A DNA stretch of 64,000 nucleotides from JAPOXR01 sp965214695 (GTDB lineage: Bacteria > Pseudomonadota > Alphaproteobacteria > Rhodobacterales > Rhodobacteraceae), in contig OZ243967.1 in assembly GCA_965214695.1 (NCBI GenBank), positions 2,232,001 through 2,296,000 of the forward strand, in the 5' to 3' direction. The position numbers were made by a program, and so were the translations under genes. The notes under the pieces were generated by a model. That model saw nothing but the letters and a program-made list of their open reading frames with translations, had not been told where the DNA came from and searched no databases. Shown one piece after another: positions 25,784 to 35,716 of this stretch. How positions within the stretch are numbered: position 1 is the stretch's first letter; every line of letters starts with the position of its first letter.

Positions 25784-28147
25784 TCAGAGGATTGAACCGA
25801 TCCGGCCACCCATCGGCACCATGTCGCCGACTTGCACCTCGTGCGGCCCCAACAAGCCTGGTGAGGCTGCGGGGATTTCCACGACAGCCTTGTCAGTTTC
25901 GACTTCCGCAACGATCTCTCCGGCCGCGACCGGATCACCTTCTTCCTTCAGCCATCCGACCAGTTTTCCTTCCGATACCGTCAGATCACCAAATGGCATC
26001 AGAATGGGCTGTCCATTGGTCGATACCGAGGTGGCGACCGGTCGATCCGGAGATACACCCGTGCCGCCATCCCGGACCGGTTGAGCAGGCGGAGCCGCCG
26101 GATTCGCACCGGAGATTCCTGGCGCGAGCCAATGATCCGAGATCGGTGGCCGGCCAGCGATGACTGCTTTCGCCGCGGCCGTTATGCTGCCAGTGTCAAC
26201 CAGTACCGCGCGTTCCAAATCCGGCGCAAAAGGGTGTGAGACGGATGCAGTATGCAGCCGACCGACCGGAGCATCCAGTTCGTCGAACGCAAGTTCGTTG
26301 ATTGCCTGAGCGATTTCGCCACCCAGACCACACATTGCCCAAGCCTCGTCAACCACCAGTATCCTGTGGGTCTTTCGTAGGCTCATGACAATGGACTCGA
26401 CATCAAGAGGCATGATCGTGCGCGGGTCGATGACCTCTGCCTCCACGCCATCCTCGGCAAGTTCGGATGCGGCGTTGAGAGCCTGCGCAACCAGTTGCCC
26501 TGTGGCGACAATAGTGATGTCGGCCCCGTACCGCATAATCCTTGCTACCCCGAAAGGTACGTAGTGCGGTTCGGCCGGAACTTCGCCCCTAGATGAAAAC
26601 AACGCCTTCGGTTCGAGCATGATCACCGGATCAGATGCAACAAGAGCAGTCTTCATCAGCCCCTTTGCATCAGCCGGATTGGACGGAACGCAAACGACGA
26701 GGCCCGGAACATGTGCAAACACCGGATGATAGCTGCCACTGTGATGCGGGCCTGAACTCCTGAGCGCGCCCGCCGCGGCGCGTATGACCACAGGGGCATT
26801 CATCATTCCGTTGCTCATGTAACGAAGCTTGGCAGCTTGCAGTATGATCTGTCCCGCAGTTTCGAAGGCAAAATCGGCAAACATCAAATCCGCGACCGCC
26901 GGCGCGCCAGTCGCAGAGGCGCCAATGGCAGCAGCCGTGAAACCCTGCTCGGAAATCGGTGTATCGATCATCCGTCCGTCGCCAAACTCCTTCCAGAGGT
27001 CCTTGGTATGGGCAAAACTCCCACCCCGCTCCCCGGTTCCCTCGCCGAGATAGATAATCCGGGAATTGTTTCGCATCTCTTCGGCGATTCCATCTCGCAC
27101 CGCTTCAAGCCAGCCCTGCATTTTCGTTACCGAAGAGGTCTTCAAGGCGAGAGCTTCGCCGGGATTGAGCGGGTGGGCGAACACATGCTCCAATGCTGTT
27201 GAGGGGTCAGGCTTCGGTGACCGGCGAGCGAATGCAACGCTCCCGTCAATCAGCAGACCGATTCTGTCCTCGATGGCATCCAGTTCTTCCCCTGATGCCA
27301 CTGAAAAATCATTGATCAGCCTCTGGCGGAAGGTCTTGATCGGGTCACGTTTGGCCCAGGCGTCTATTTCTTCCTGATTGCGGTAGGTCCCGACCACCGG
27401 GTCGCCTTCGTGGTGACCGACCGTCCTGTAGGTTCGGGCTTCGATCAGCGTTGGCCCGTATCCGGCGCGGGCGCGGGCAACGGCTTCCTCTGCCGTCTGC
27501 CAGACTGCAAAAACATCATTGCCGTCGACGGAAACTCCCGGCATGCCGTAGGCGGCGGCCTTGCTCGCCACATCCGTGTTCAGCGTCGTATTCGCGAATG
27601 GTGTCGCAGTTGCGTAGAGATTGTTCTCACAGACAAAAACCACTGGCACCTGCTGAACTGCCGCGAGATTGAGGGATTCGTGAAAACCGCCATGATTGAC
27701 CGCGCCGTCTCCGAAAAATGCTACGCCGACGTCGTCAGCGCCTCGACAGCATGCACTCATCCCGATGCCCACGGCGTGCCCAATTCCCGCGGCAACGACG
27801 CCGTTTGTACCAAACAGTCCAACAGACCGGTCGTAGAGATGCATGGTGCCTCCACGCCCACCGCATATTCCTTCGGCCTTTCCGAAGAGTTCGGCCATGA
27901 TCTTGTTCGGATCACCGCCTTTGGCAAGTGCATGGCCGTGCCCGCGGTGGGTCGAAGTTACCCAGTCCGTGGGCCTCAGATTGGCACAGACCCCGACACC
28001 GACTGCTTCTTGACCGACATAGAGATGCAGAAATCCCGGTGTTTCGCCATTTCTGCAGGCGCGCTGCGCTTCCAACTCGAATTTACGCAGCAAAACCATC
28101 TGCTCGTAAAGGCGGACAAGCAGGTCGCGGTCCGGTAGGTTTGCCAT
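25784..28147 (-). CDS. Fused 2-oxoacid dehydrogenase E1 alpha-beta with C-terminal lipoyl domain
   Basis: About 787 residues from the ATG at 28145-28147; a TTG start at 28180 is possible. The first 330 residues are E1-alpha, with the thiamine-diphosphate motif GDGAVNHGGFHESLNLAA ending in ENN. Residues about 340-660 are E1-beta (YLGEGTGERGGSF, SGPHHSGSYHPVFAHVPGLV, DPRTIMPLD). A Pro/Ala-rich linker leads to a lipoyl domain at about 712-787 with the modifiable Lys in ETDKA near 753. The three parts are normally separate chains, and no E2 acyltransferase or E3 gene is in the window. It would decarboxylate a 2-oxoacid and load the acyl group on its own lipoyl arm. The gene is convergent with the lactonase gene and stands alone on its strand. 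Confidence 0.88.
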   Translation of the reverse strand: MANLPDRDLLVRLYEQMVLLRKFELEAQRACRNGETPGFLHLYVGQEAVGVGVCANLRPTDWVTSTHRGHGHALAKGGDPNKIMAELFGKAEGICGGRGGTMHLYDRSVGLFGTNGVVAAGIGHAVGIGMSACCRGADDVGVAFFGDGAVNHGGFHESLNLAAVQQVPVVFVCENNLYATATPFANTTLNTDVASKAAAYGMPGVSVDGNDVFAVWQTAEEAVARARAGYGPTLIEARTYRTVGHHEGDPVVGTYRNQEEIDAWAKRDPIKTFRQRLINDFSVASGEELDAIEDRIGLLIDGSVAFARRSPKPDPSTALEHVFAHPLNPGEALALKTSSVTKMQGWLEAVRDGIAEEMRNNSRIIYLGEGTGERGGSFAHTKDLWKEFGDGRMIDTPISEQGFTAAAIGASATGAPAVADLMFADFAFETAGQIILQAAKLRYMSNGMMNAPVVIRAAAGALRSSGPHHSGSYHPVFAHVPGLVVCVPSNPADAKGLMKTALVASDPVIMLEPKALFSSRGEVPAEPHYVPFGVARIMRYGADITIVATGQLVAQALNAASELAEDGVEAEVIDPRTIMPLDVESIVMSLRKTHRILVVDEAWAMCGLGGEIAQAINELAFDELDAPVGRLHTASVSHPFAPDLERAVLVDTGSITAAAKAVIAGRPPISDHWLAPGISGANPAAPPAQPVRDGGTGVSPDRPVATSVSTNGQPILMPFGDLTVSEGKLVGWLKEEGDPVAAGEIVAEVETDKAVVEIPAASPGLLGPHEVQVGDMVPMGGRIGSIL

Positions 28148-28534
28148 TTTCGGCTTCGGGCGTGTTGCACTCTTATTCAATTTGCCGCCCTATTGTTGTC
28201 CACTCGCCCTGCAGTCTGCCCGGCGGCGGGCATGCATCGTCAAGTCCATCCGACAATGTGGGCATTCCATTTCGTAAGATTAGGCAGCAGATTTGAAATG
28301 GCAACAGGGATTGTGATTGTGGATTGTCATGCCCGCAATTGTGACTGGCGCGGGTATTGGTCAATTGCGTGCCCGGCAGGGAATTCGCTTTTGCCCTTGC
28401 CGTCGTCTATGCACCTATTGACGTAGCGTCGTACATCCGACAGTTTTCCCGGGCTGGCAATTCCCGAGGCAAGTCCCGGACATTTCGGTGTCAGATCCGC
28501 GCGGATGGCGGTCGAGACCAAAGGAGTATCGAAA
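28148..28534. other. Divergent intergenic region before the E1 fusion and the 2-hydroxyacid dehydrogenase
   Basis: These 387 bases separate two divergent genes and should hold both promoters. I see no gene. The last bases include the AAAGGAG ribosome site of the dehydrogenase (28520-28526). Confidence 0.4.
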
Positions 28535-29494
28535 TTGAAACGGGTTGTTGTAACTGACTGCAGCTTTCCGTCGCTGGCTTACGAGGAAGCGGCGGTAGCG
28601 GCGGAGGGAGCAGAACTCGTAGCACAACGCGTTGCGAATCCCGCCGAACTACCTTCCTTCGTTGCGGGCGCTGATATTGTTCTGGTGCAACTCGCTCCAA
28701 TTACCGGGACAACACTCTCCTGTTTGAAACCCGGGTCGGTGCTGATCAGGTATGGCGTCGGATACGATAACATTGACATCCCGGCAGCCATGGCCCGCGG
28801 ATTGAAGGTCGCTTACGTACCCGACTACTGTGCCAATGAAGTTGCCGAGCATTCTGCTGCTGCCTTGTTGTCGTTGCTTCGTAAACTTCCGCGGCTGGAT
28901 TCGGGATGCCGCAACGGGTTGTGGAATTCCGCGGAACAAGCAGCGCCGATCCTGCCTTTCGATCAAACCACCATAGGCTTGCTTGGAGTTGGTCGAATAG
29001 GTCGGGAGTTGGTCGCGAGGCTGACGGGTTTCGGATTCCGAATGATTGCCTACGATCCGTTCCTGTCTGCAGGTTCAGTGGAAGACCTCCCTGTTCAGCT
29101 TGTCGACAAGGAAACGCTTGTGCGGGAAAGCGATGCGATTTCCCTGCACGCGCCCCTCACCGCGGAAACCAGGCATGTCGTTGACACCGACTTTCTTAAC
29201 ATGATGCGGCCAGACGCAGTGCTGGTCAACGCGGCGCGCGGAGGGCTGGTGGATGCAGACGCACTCACAGTGGCGCTGAACGCCGGTCAAATCGCGGCGG
29301 CGGCCCTGGACGTATTCGAAACGGAACCCCTTCCAACAGGCCATCCCCTGTGGAGCGCAAGGAACCTGATGATCACGCCGCACGCCGCGTGGTACTCCAC
29401 CGCAGCCCTCGACAGACTGCAAAAGTTGGCGGCAGACGAATTGCGGCGCGCCCTGCGCGGCGAGGCGTTGCGGTGTCCGGTACCAACAAGCTGA
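28535..29494 (+). CDS. D-2-hydroxyacid dehydrogenase (SerA/GhrB-like)
   Basis: About 319 residues. I prefer the TTG at 28535, placed 8 bases after AAAGGAG and giving the family-like start MKRVVVTD; an ATG at 28505 is in frame but has no ribosome site. The NAD-binding motif GVGRIG lies near residue 148. The catalytic Arg is in NAARGG, the Glu in the FETEPLP region and the His in ITPHAAW near 288. Such enzymes reduce or oxidise 2-oxo/2-hydroxyacids such as glyoxylate, hydroxypyruvate or phosphoglycerate. It diverges from the E1 fusion and may supply or remove its 2-oxoacid substrate. Confidence 0.88.
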   Translation: MKRVVVTDCSFPSLAYEEAAVAAEGAELVAQRVANPAELPSFVAGADIVLVQLAPITGTTLSCLKPGSVLIRYGVGYDNIDIPAAMARGLKVAYVPDYCANEVAEHSAAALLSLLRKLPRLDSGCRNGLWNSAEQAAPILPFDQTTIGLLGVGRIGRELVARLTGFGFRMIAYDPFLSAGSVEDLPVQLVDKETLVRESDAISLHAPLTAETRHVVDTDFLNMMRPDAVLVNAARGGLVDADALTVALNAGQIAAAALDVFETEPLPTGHPLWSARNLMITPHAAWYSTAALDRLQKLAADELRRALRGEALRCPVPTS

Positions 29495-29836
29495 CAGCAA
29501 TCCTCCACGATGTTGAACGCAACATCATTCGGCTTCTCTGCCATGCCAAGGCGAGTGGCGAGTTGCCCATAATGGCTTCAAGAGAGCTCGACATTCTCGA
29601 AACATGGTCACGTCCGCAATCACCGAAATCAGGGTCCGTGCGACTCCCGTCTTACATGAAACCCCGAGGGTATCCGGGGCGCTGACGGCTTCGAACCCAC
29701 CGGGGCGCTGACGGCAACTGATCTGGAACCCGGCGCGTCATGGGACGAATGGCATACCATTCCCCAAACCATGCTTGACACAACGACACGGCCATCGGCC
29801 GGCCTTTCCCGGTTTTCTGCGGCATGACTGCCGGCG
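29495..29836. other. Intergenic region with a 16-bp direct repeat
   Basis: No supported gene. CCGGGGCGCTGACGGC occurs at 29674-29689 and again at 29700-29715, a 26-base period. It lies between convergent genes; a role is unknown. Confidence 0.45.
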
Positions 29837-31558
29837 TCAGCGGGGCTTTGCCGGGACTGGCAGCATGAACGGGAAGTCGCAGCCCTCGTCGGCCTGGGTG
29901 ACTTCGGTGGCGTAGAGCCTGTCATAGCCGCGCCGTTCCTCGGGCGGAACGGTTGGCGGCGACCAGGCGGCGCGGCGGCGGGCCAGTTCTTCCTCGTCCA
30001 CCAGCAGGTCGATGCGCCGCTGTGACACCGACAGGCGTATGCGGTCACCGCTTCGAACCAGCGCCAGCGGCCCACCGATTGCGCTTTCGGGTGCAACGTG
30101 CAGGATTATGGTTCCGAAGGCGGTTCCGGACATCCTGGCATCGGAAATCCGCACCATGTCGGTGACGCCGCTGGTCGCGAGCTTCCGTGGAATCGGCAAA
30201 TATCCCGCCTCGGGCATCCCGGAGGCGCTCCGGGGGCCGGCATTCTGCAGCACCATGAAATCATCTTCGCAGATGTCGAGCTCCGGGTCGTCAACCCGGT
30301 TGGCGAGGTCTTCCAGCGACGAGAACACCACCGCCCTGCCCTCTTTCTCGAAATTCCGCTTGTCGGCGGCCGAACGCTTCAGGATGGCTCCCCGCGGGGC
30401 AAGGCTTCCGAACAGCGCCACCAGGCCGCCCTGCGGCTCGAGCGGCTCCTCTGCCGTGGCGATGATCCGCCGGTCGATCCAGCCGGGATCGGATTCAAGA
30501 CGGTCGCCCAGCGTACCTCCGGCCACCGACAGGGTGTCGAGATGCAGCCACGGTCTCAGCTCGCGCAGCACCGCGCCCATCCCGCCGGCAAAATGGAAAT
30601 CCTCCATGTAGGCATCGCCGACCGGCTTCAGGTTGACCAGCACCGGTGTCGAGTCCGACAATTCATTCAACCGCTCCAGGGAGACGGACACGCCGGCACG
30701 GGCGGCAATCGCCGTCAAGTGAATCACCGCGTTGGTCGAGCCGCCCAGCGCCAGCATGACCCGAAGCGCGTTCTCCACCGATTTGGCAGTGATGACCTGG
30801 CTTGGTCGGATCGGATCGTGGATCAGTCGTGCCGCCGCCAAGCCCGACGCCTCGGCGGCGCGCAATCTGTCGGCATGGACCGCGGGGATGGCGGCGGTGC
30901 CTGGCAGGGACATTCCAAGCGTCTCGGCAATGCAGGCCATGGTCGACGCGGTGCCCATGACGGCGCAAGTCCCAGCGGTCGTGGCCAGCCGCTCCTCGAC
31001 GCGACCGATTTCCTCGGCCGAAATCTTCCCGGCCCGGAACATTCCCCAGAACCGGCGGCAATCGGTGCATGCACCCAGGCGCTCCCCGCGATGGCGAGAA
31101 GTCATCATCGGGCCGGCGACCAGCTGTACCGCCGGCAGATCCGCTGACGCCGCGCCCATCAGTTGTGCCGGAACCGTCTTGTCGCATCCTCCCATCAGCA
31201 CGACTGCATCCATCGGCTGGGCACGGATCATCTCCTCGGTGTCCATGGACATCAGGTTGCGGAATTTCAGGCTGGTCGGGTTGAGAAACACCTCGCCCAG
31301 GGAAATCGTCGGAAACTCGACCGGCAGGGCGCCGCCGAGCAGAACCCCGCGTTTCACCGCCTCAAGCAGTTCCGGGAAATGGCGGTGGCAGTTGTTGAAC
31401 CCCGAACTGGTATTGGCAATCCCGACGATCGGTTTCTCGAGATCCTCGGGCGAGTAGCCCATGGACGCCGCAAATGACCGGCGCAGGTAGACCGCGAAGT
31501 CACGATCCCCGTAATCGGTCAGGCCCTGTGCGAGCCCTTTTTCTCCTGTCTCCGTCAT
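29837..31558 (-). CDS. IlvD/Edd family sugar-acid dehydratase
   Basis: A 573-residue Fe-S dehydratase that removes water from a sugar acid or dihydroxy acid to give a 2-keto-3-deoxy acid. The three cluster-binding cysteine motifs are present: GGCDKTVPA near residue 115, ACTDCRRFW near 180 and AGTCAVMGTAST near 215. ACTDCRRFW is typical of arabonate/xylonate/gluconate-type members rather than valine-pathway IlvD. The ATG at 31556-31558 is used. It is the last gene of the long minus-strand block that starts at the IclR gene and follows the ThDP enzyme by about 240 bases. Specificity is unknown. Confidence 0.9.
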   Translation of the reverse strand: MTETGEKGLAQGLTDYGDRDFAVYLRRSFAASMGYSPEDLEKPIVGIANTSSGFNNCHRHFPELLEAVKRGVLLGGALPVEFPTISLGEVFLNPTSLKFRNLMSMDTEEMIRAQPMDAVVLMGGCDKTVPAQLMGAASADLPAVQLVAGPMMTSRHRGERLGACTDCRRFWGMFRAGKISAEEIGRVEERLATTAGTCAVMGTASTMACIAETLGMSLPGTAAIPAVHADRLRAAEASGLAAARLIHDPIRPSQVITAKSVENALRVMLALGGSTNAVIHLTAIAARAGVSVSLERLNELSDSTPVLVNLKPVGDAYMEDFHFAGGMGAVLRELRPWLHLDTLSVAGGTLGDRLESDPGWIDRRIIATAEEPLEPQGGLVALFGSLAPRGAILKRSAADKRNFEKEGRAVVFSSLEDLANRVDDPELDICEDDFMVLQNAGPRSASGMPEAGYLPIPRKLATSGVTDMVRISDARMSGTAFGTIILHVAPESAIGGPLALVRSGDRIRLSVSQRRIDLLVDEEELARRRAAWSPPTVPPEERRGYDRLYATEVTQADEGCDFPFMLPVPAKPR

Positions 31559-31796
31559 CCTGTCTGCCCCGTGGTTTTTCGGCCGGCGCCGACCCGGCAG
31601 CGAGGCAGGCCGCAATCAGCCACGCCGACCTGGTCCGAACGGATCATCGAGCCGGCATCCGGCGACGTTGCCATGCGGCTGTCGGTTCGGGCCTGTGGAT
31701 GACCGGGCGGTCCCGGGCGTCTGCCGCCGGGCGGGACGGCGTGTCCGCTGGCCGAAACGACCGGGACGGGTTTGAATGCATCGTTGACCCACCGGT

Positions 31797-33686
31797 CTAG
31801 ATTCGCATTTCCAGGTAGCGGCTTTCGACATCCTCTACCCAGTTTCCCACGTTCCAGGCGCCATAGGCTCCCATTCCGCCGACGGGATCGGGGCCGCAAT
31901 AGACCGGGATATGCAGCAGCGAAAGTCCGTCATGGGCAAATGCCGCCTCGAGCGCTGCGTCGAGTTCGACCCGGCTGTAGCCCCCGTGCATGGCCATCAC
32001 GCCGTCCACCGAGGACGCCATGGCGACGTAGTCGACGGCAACGCTGTCATTGGTCATGAAGCCGTGGCCGTATTGCGCCAGCTGCAATCCGGTGATGGCG
32101 GCCATGCGCCGGTTGTCGAACAGCGCAACCATGCCGCGCACGCCGTGTTCGACCGCGTCGATCAGGATCTGCGGGTTCATCGTGAAAGATCCGTCACCCG
32201 TGAACGCGATCGCGTAGCGTGCCCCTTCAACATGTGCGCCACCCAACAGCGCCGAGCACGCGAACCCCATATAGGACGCGCCGGCCTCGGTGAATGTCTG
32301 GCCCGGCAGGTCATCCTCCACGATTTGGAACCCGTTGGCCTGCACGTCACCGGCATCAAAGAACTTGATGGCACCGACGCGGTTGGCAAAGGAGCTGACC
32401 GCATGGATGGCCGCCGGCTGTGTCAGCACCGGACGCCCCCAGACATCATCAAACAGTGGGTCAGCATGTATCCGCGAGGATTTGAACTCGGTCCACTCAC
32501 GCTTCTTTGCCACGCACTCACGCCGCCACGCCTGACGCAGGCCGGCGCCGGTATCTGGTCCGGCGGCGGCCAACAGCGCCTCGATCACCGCGGTGATGTC
32601 GCCTGGCAGGCAGATCGAGTTGGCATAATGCGTCACATCGCCAAGATCGCCGTTCAAATTCAGCACGGCGCCGGCATTCGGATAGCCGATGCCGGAACAA
32701 TCGGCCTGGCAGACGGCGCGACTCCCGATCATGACCACCGAGTCGGCGTTGTGCATGGCGTGATTGCCGGAAATCGATCCCTTCGAGCCGCCGACATGCA
32801 TGTTGCGGTCATCCCCATCCGCCAGCACCCCGGTTGAACCGGGAGAGAGTACAACCGGCGCACCGATCCGGGCGGCAAGATTCCTGACCGCCCGGTGATG
32901 GGCGCGGGCCCCGCCGCCGGCCTTGATGACGGTTCGGCTGCGGCTGCGCAAGAGATGCACCGCGTCATCCATTCCGCCCGGGCCGGCGGGCACGACCGCC
33001 GGCATGGCGGTGCGGCCGGGCAAGGCGCCGATGCCGAGTTTCATGCGCCGGGGCTGCGTGTTGATGGGCAGCATCACGTAGAATGGTCCGGGCTTGTAGG
33101 GGTGGTGCACGCAGTTGGTGCCGCGGCGAAGACATTCGCGCAGGCTGCCCGGCGTGTGCAGCGTGTATGACTGCCCCATCAATGCCGTCAGCTTCCCGAA
33201 GACGCCCTGCTCGCGCTTGGGCACCTGCTGCATGTTGAAGCCTTCGCCCCGCGTCGTTTCATCGCCGTAGAGGTGATAGACGCCGATGCCGTTCGATGCG
33301 GCTGCCAGCGAGCCGGCCATGGCCTGGAGCGCGCCGGGGCCGATCGAGGTGACGACGGCCGGCGTCTCGCCGTAGACCCAGGCATGGGCGGTGGCGGCAT
33401 GCGCCATCGCCACCTCGTTGCGGCAGTTCAGGACATCAACGGCCCCTTCCCGCGCGTAGACGCGCAACACCTCGCCGAAATCGGTCGAGCCGTGGCCGAA
33501 TATGACAAAGTAGCGGCGCACGCCCTGTTTCAGCAATCCGATGACCAGCGCCTCGGACAGGGTGAGTTCGATGACCGGATCCATGAGGCCGGCTGACAGC
33601 GCCGCATCCACGGAACTGGCGGCAATTGCCGCCGCCCGGTCGCGCATGTCCCGGTCTTCGTCCGGCTCCAGGTTCATGTCAGGCAT
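31797..33686 (-). CDS. Thiamine-diphosphate enzyme, IolD/acetolactate-synthase-like
   Basis: About 629 residues from the ATG at 33684-33686, overlapping the TctA gene end by 8 bases; a second ATG at 33677 is possible. The N-terminal half has the ThDP-enzyme pyrimidine domain (YFVIFGHGSTDFGEVL, CRNEVAMAHAATAHAW with the catalytic Glu, SIGPGALQAMAGS). The middle has a Rossmann-like domain. The C-terminal ThDP motif starts at FTGDGSFTMN and ends in DNRRMAAITGLQ. Length and the FGHG start resemble IolD, which opens the ring of a trione in inositol degradation, but identity to true IolD cannot be judged here. A C-C cleaving or hydrolysing role in a sugar-acid pathway is inferred. Confidence 0.82.
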   Translation of the reverse strand: MPDMNLEPDEDRDMRDRAAAIAASSVDAALSAGLMDPVIELTLSEALVIGLLKQGVRRYFVIFGHGSTDFGEVLRVYAREGAVDVLNCRNEVAMAHAATAHAWVYGETPAVVTSIGPGALQAMAGSLAAASNGIGVYHLYGDETTRGEGFNMQQVPKREQGVFGKLTALMGQSYTLHTPGSLRECLRRGTNCVHHPYKPGPFYVMLPINTQPRRMKLGIGALPGRTAMPAVVPAGPGGMDDAVHLLRSRSRTVIKAGGGARAHHRAVRNLAARIGAPVVLSPGSTGVLADGDDRNMHVGGSKGSISGNHAMHNADSVVMIGSRAVCQADCSGIGYPNAGAVLNLNGDLGDVTHYANSICLPGDITAVIEALLAAAGPDTGAGLRQAWRRECVAKKREWTEFKSSRIHADPLFDDVWGRPVLTQPAAIHAVSSFANRVGAIKFFDAGDVQANGFQIVEDDLPGQTFTEAGASYMGFACSALLGGAHVEGARYAIAFTGDGSFTMNPQILIDAVEHGVRGMVALFDNRRMAAITGLQLAQYGHGFMTNDSVAVDYVAMASSVDGVMAMHGGYSRVELDAALEAAFAHDGLSLLHIPVYCGPDPVGGMGAYGAWNVGNWVEDVESRYLEMRI

Positions 33687-35193
33687 CTGGGGCCCTGGCC
33701 GCGTCTTGAGTGTTTTTCTTCGGCCGCAACTCGCTGACCAGCTGGTAGCCAATGACCAGGAGCGCCAGTGCGAAGAAGATCAGCACTGCCGGCGATGACA
33801 GGAAGATGTCCATGCTCCCGCCCGACAGCATCATGGCGGTGCGGAACTCGTTCTCCAATGTCGGGCCGAGGACCATGCCGAGAACGATCGGCGTGATTGG
33901 CACCCGCACCGCCGCCAGCAGGTAGGCCAGCGCCCCGATTGCACCCATGGCAAAAATGTCAAAGGCGCTGTTGCGGATCGAGTAGGCGCCGATTGCACAC
34001 AGCACCATCACCGCCACCGCCAGCATTTGGCGCGGGACCCGCAGCACGTGGACGAACAGGCGAATGCCGATCAGCTGCATTCCCAGCACCCAGACATAGG
34101 CGATGATGACGGCGACATACATGCCGTAAATTTCACCTGCATGGTTCATGAACAGCGCCGGGCCTGGCGTGATGCCGTGAATCATCAAGCCGGCCAGCAC
34201 GATGGCGGTCGCCGGGTCGCCGGGAATGCCGAGCGACAGCAGCGGAATCAGCGTACCGCCGGTGACGGCGTTGTTGGCGGTCTCGGGCGCGATCACCCCG
34301 TCGATATTGCCCTTGCCGAACGAGGCCGGATCCTTCGAGAAGCGCTTGGCGTTGTCATAGGCGAGGAAGGAGGCGATCGGGCCGCCGGTACCAGGTATGG
34401 CACCGATCGCGGTTCCGAGGGCGGAACAGCGGACCATCAGCCAGAGTTTGCTGAACAGCAGGGCCAGGGATGGAAGCCTGGCGCGCAAATTCCTGATGCG
34501 ATGCGTCCTGGACTGGTCGGCGGCCGGGTCAGCGAATGCCTCGATGATGAAGGGAACTGCAAACAGGCCGATCATGGCGACCAGGAGATTCACGCCCTGG
34601 AGCAGGTTGACGCTGTCGAAGGTCATGCGCGGGATTCCGTCAATCGCGTCGATACCCACGGTCATGATCATCAGGCCCAGCACCCCCGAAATCAGTCCCT
34701 TCAGCAACGAATCGCCGCACAATCCGCAGATCGTCGACATGCCGAACAGGACCAGTGCAAAGATTTCGGCGGGACCGAAGCTGATGGCGATCCGCGACAC
34801 CAGGTCGACCGAAACGATCATCACGACAAGACTGAATATGCCGCCGAACACCGACACGATCACCGCCGTTCCCAGCGCGATCGACGCCTCGCCCTTCCTG
34901 GTCATCGGATGGCCGTCGAGCACGGTGGCGGCGGCGGATGGCGTCCCGGGTATACCCAGGAGGATCGCCGACACCGAACCGCCGGTCATGCCGCCCACAT
35001 AGGTGCCGAGAAGCAGCCCGATGGCCGGGACCGGCTCCATGCCGAAGGTGATCGGCAGCGCCAGCGCCAGCGCCACCGTGAAGGTCAGCCCGGGGACCGA
35101 CCCGAATACCAGCCCCACCAGCGAGCCGAGGCCGATCGCACCGATCGCCTGAGGGGTGAAGGCAAGGGAAAGAGCCTGGAGGAACAGATCCAA
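33679..35193 (-). CDS. tctA: Tripartite tricarboxylate transporter TctA family permease
   Basis: A 504-residue large membrane subunit of a TTT transporter, with about twelve helices. Signature segments are GLVFGSVPGLTFTVALALAL near the start, the long run LLLGTYVGGMTGGSVSAILL, and AIGAIPGTGGPIASFLAY in the middle. The start is a TTG at 35191-35193, five bases after the TctB stop, and gives the expected N-terminus MDLFLQ; no nearby ATG would do. With TctB and the binding protein TctC it imports a carboxylate using the proton or sodium gradient. Confidence 0.92.
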   Translation of the reverse strand: MDLFLQALSLAFTPQAIGAIGLGSLVGLVFGSVPGLTFTVALALALPITFGMEPVPAIGLLLGTYVGGMTGGSVSAILLGIPGTPSAAATVLDGHPMTRKGEASIALGTAVIVSVFGGIFSLVVMIVSVDLVSRIAISFGPAEIFALVLFGMSTICGLCGDSLLKGLISGVLGLMIMTVGIDAIDGIPRMTFDSVNLLQGVNLLVAMIGLFAVPFIIEAFADPAADQSRTHRIRNLRARLPSLALLFSKLWLMVRCSALGTAIGAIPGTGGPIASFLAYDNAKRFSKDPASFGKGNIDGVIAPETANNAVTGGTLIPLLSLGIPGDPATAIVLAGLMIHGITPGPALFMNHAGEIYGMYVAVIIAYVWVLGMQLIGIRLFVHVLRVPRQMLAVAVMVLCAIGAYSIRNSAFDIFAMGAIGALAYLLAAVRVPITPIVLGMVLGPTLENEFRTAMMLSGGSMDIFLSSPAVLIFFALALLVIGYQLVSELRPKKNTQDAARAPDA

Positions 35194-35197
35194 TCGA

Positions 35198-35701
35198 TCA
35201 CCCGAGATTTATCCAGGTGCCGTTGGCCAGGTAGATTCCGATGAGCTTTTCGAAAACCAGCCAGCAACCGGCGGTCAGGCCCAGCGACATGCCGACGATT
35301 TTCAGCACCGACTGGCCGCCCAGGCCGGCGATCATGACCAGGAAAACGGCCACCGGGGTCGCAAGCACAAAGCCGACCCGCTCGAGCAGCAGGCCGTAGA
35401 TGACGATGACCGCGAGAACCTTGAGGGCAACAAACCAGGCCGCCTGTCGGTACCCGCGACCCGCGGTCGGGGCCGCTGGCCCAGCGCCGGTCCCTGGTCC
35501 GCCGGCAAGCGCCGTCCTGGCGATCAGGATGGAGGACAGCCCCGCCAGGATGAGCCCGAACGCCATCGGAAACGCCCGGGCGCCGATATCGCCATCGCCG
35601 AACCCGGCCGGTATGGTGTCGATGACCAGCCAGGTCCAGGCACCGGAGAGCAGCAGGAGCACGGCTCCAAGCAGCAGGTTCTGTGCATGGCTGGTCATCA
35701 T
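35198..35701 (-). CDS. tctB: Tripartite tricarboxylate transporter TctB family subunit
   Basis: A 167-residue membrane protein with four predicted helices, the small subunit of the TTT transporter. The first helix ALLLLSGAWTWLVIDTIPAG and the adjacent GIGARAFP-like segment (DIGARAFPMAFGLIL) are characteristic. It lies directly between tctC and tctA. Sequence in this family is poorly conserved, so position strengthens the call. Confidence 0.88.
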   Translation of the reverse strand: MMTSHAQNLLLGAVLLLLSGAWTWLVIDTIPAGFGDGDIGARAFPMAFGLILAGLSSILIARTALAGGPGTGAGPAAPTAGRGYRQAAWFVALKVLAVIVIYGLLLERVGFVLATPVAVFLVMIAGLGGQSVLKIVGMSLGLTAGCWLVFEKLIGIYLANGTWINLG

Positions 35702-35716
35702 GTTGGCGTTGCCCGG

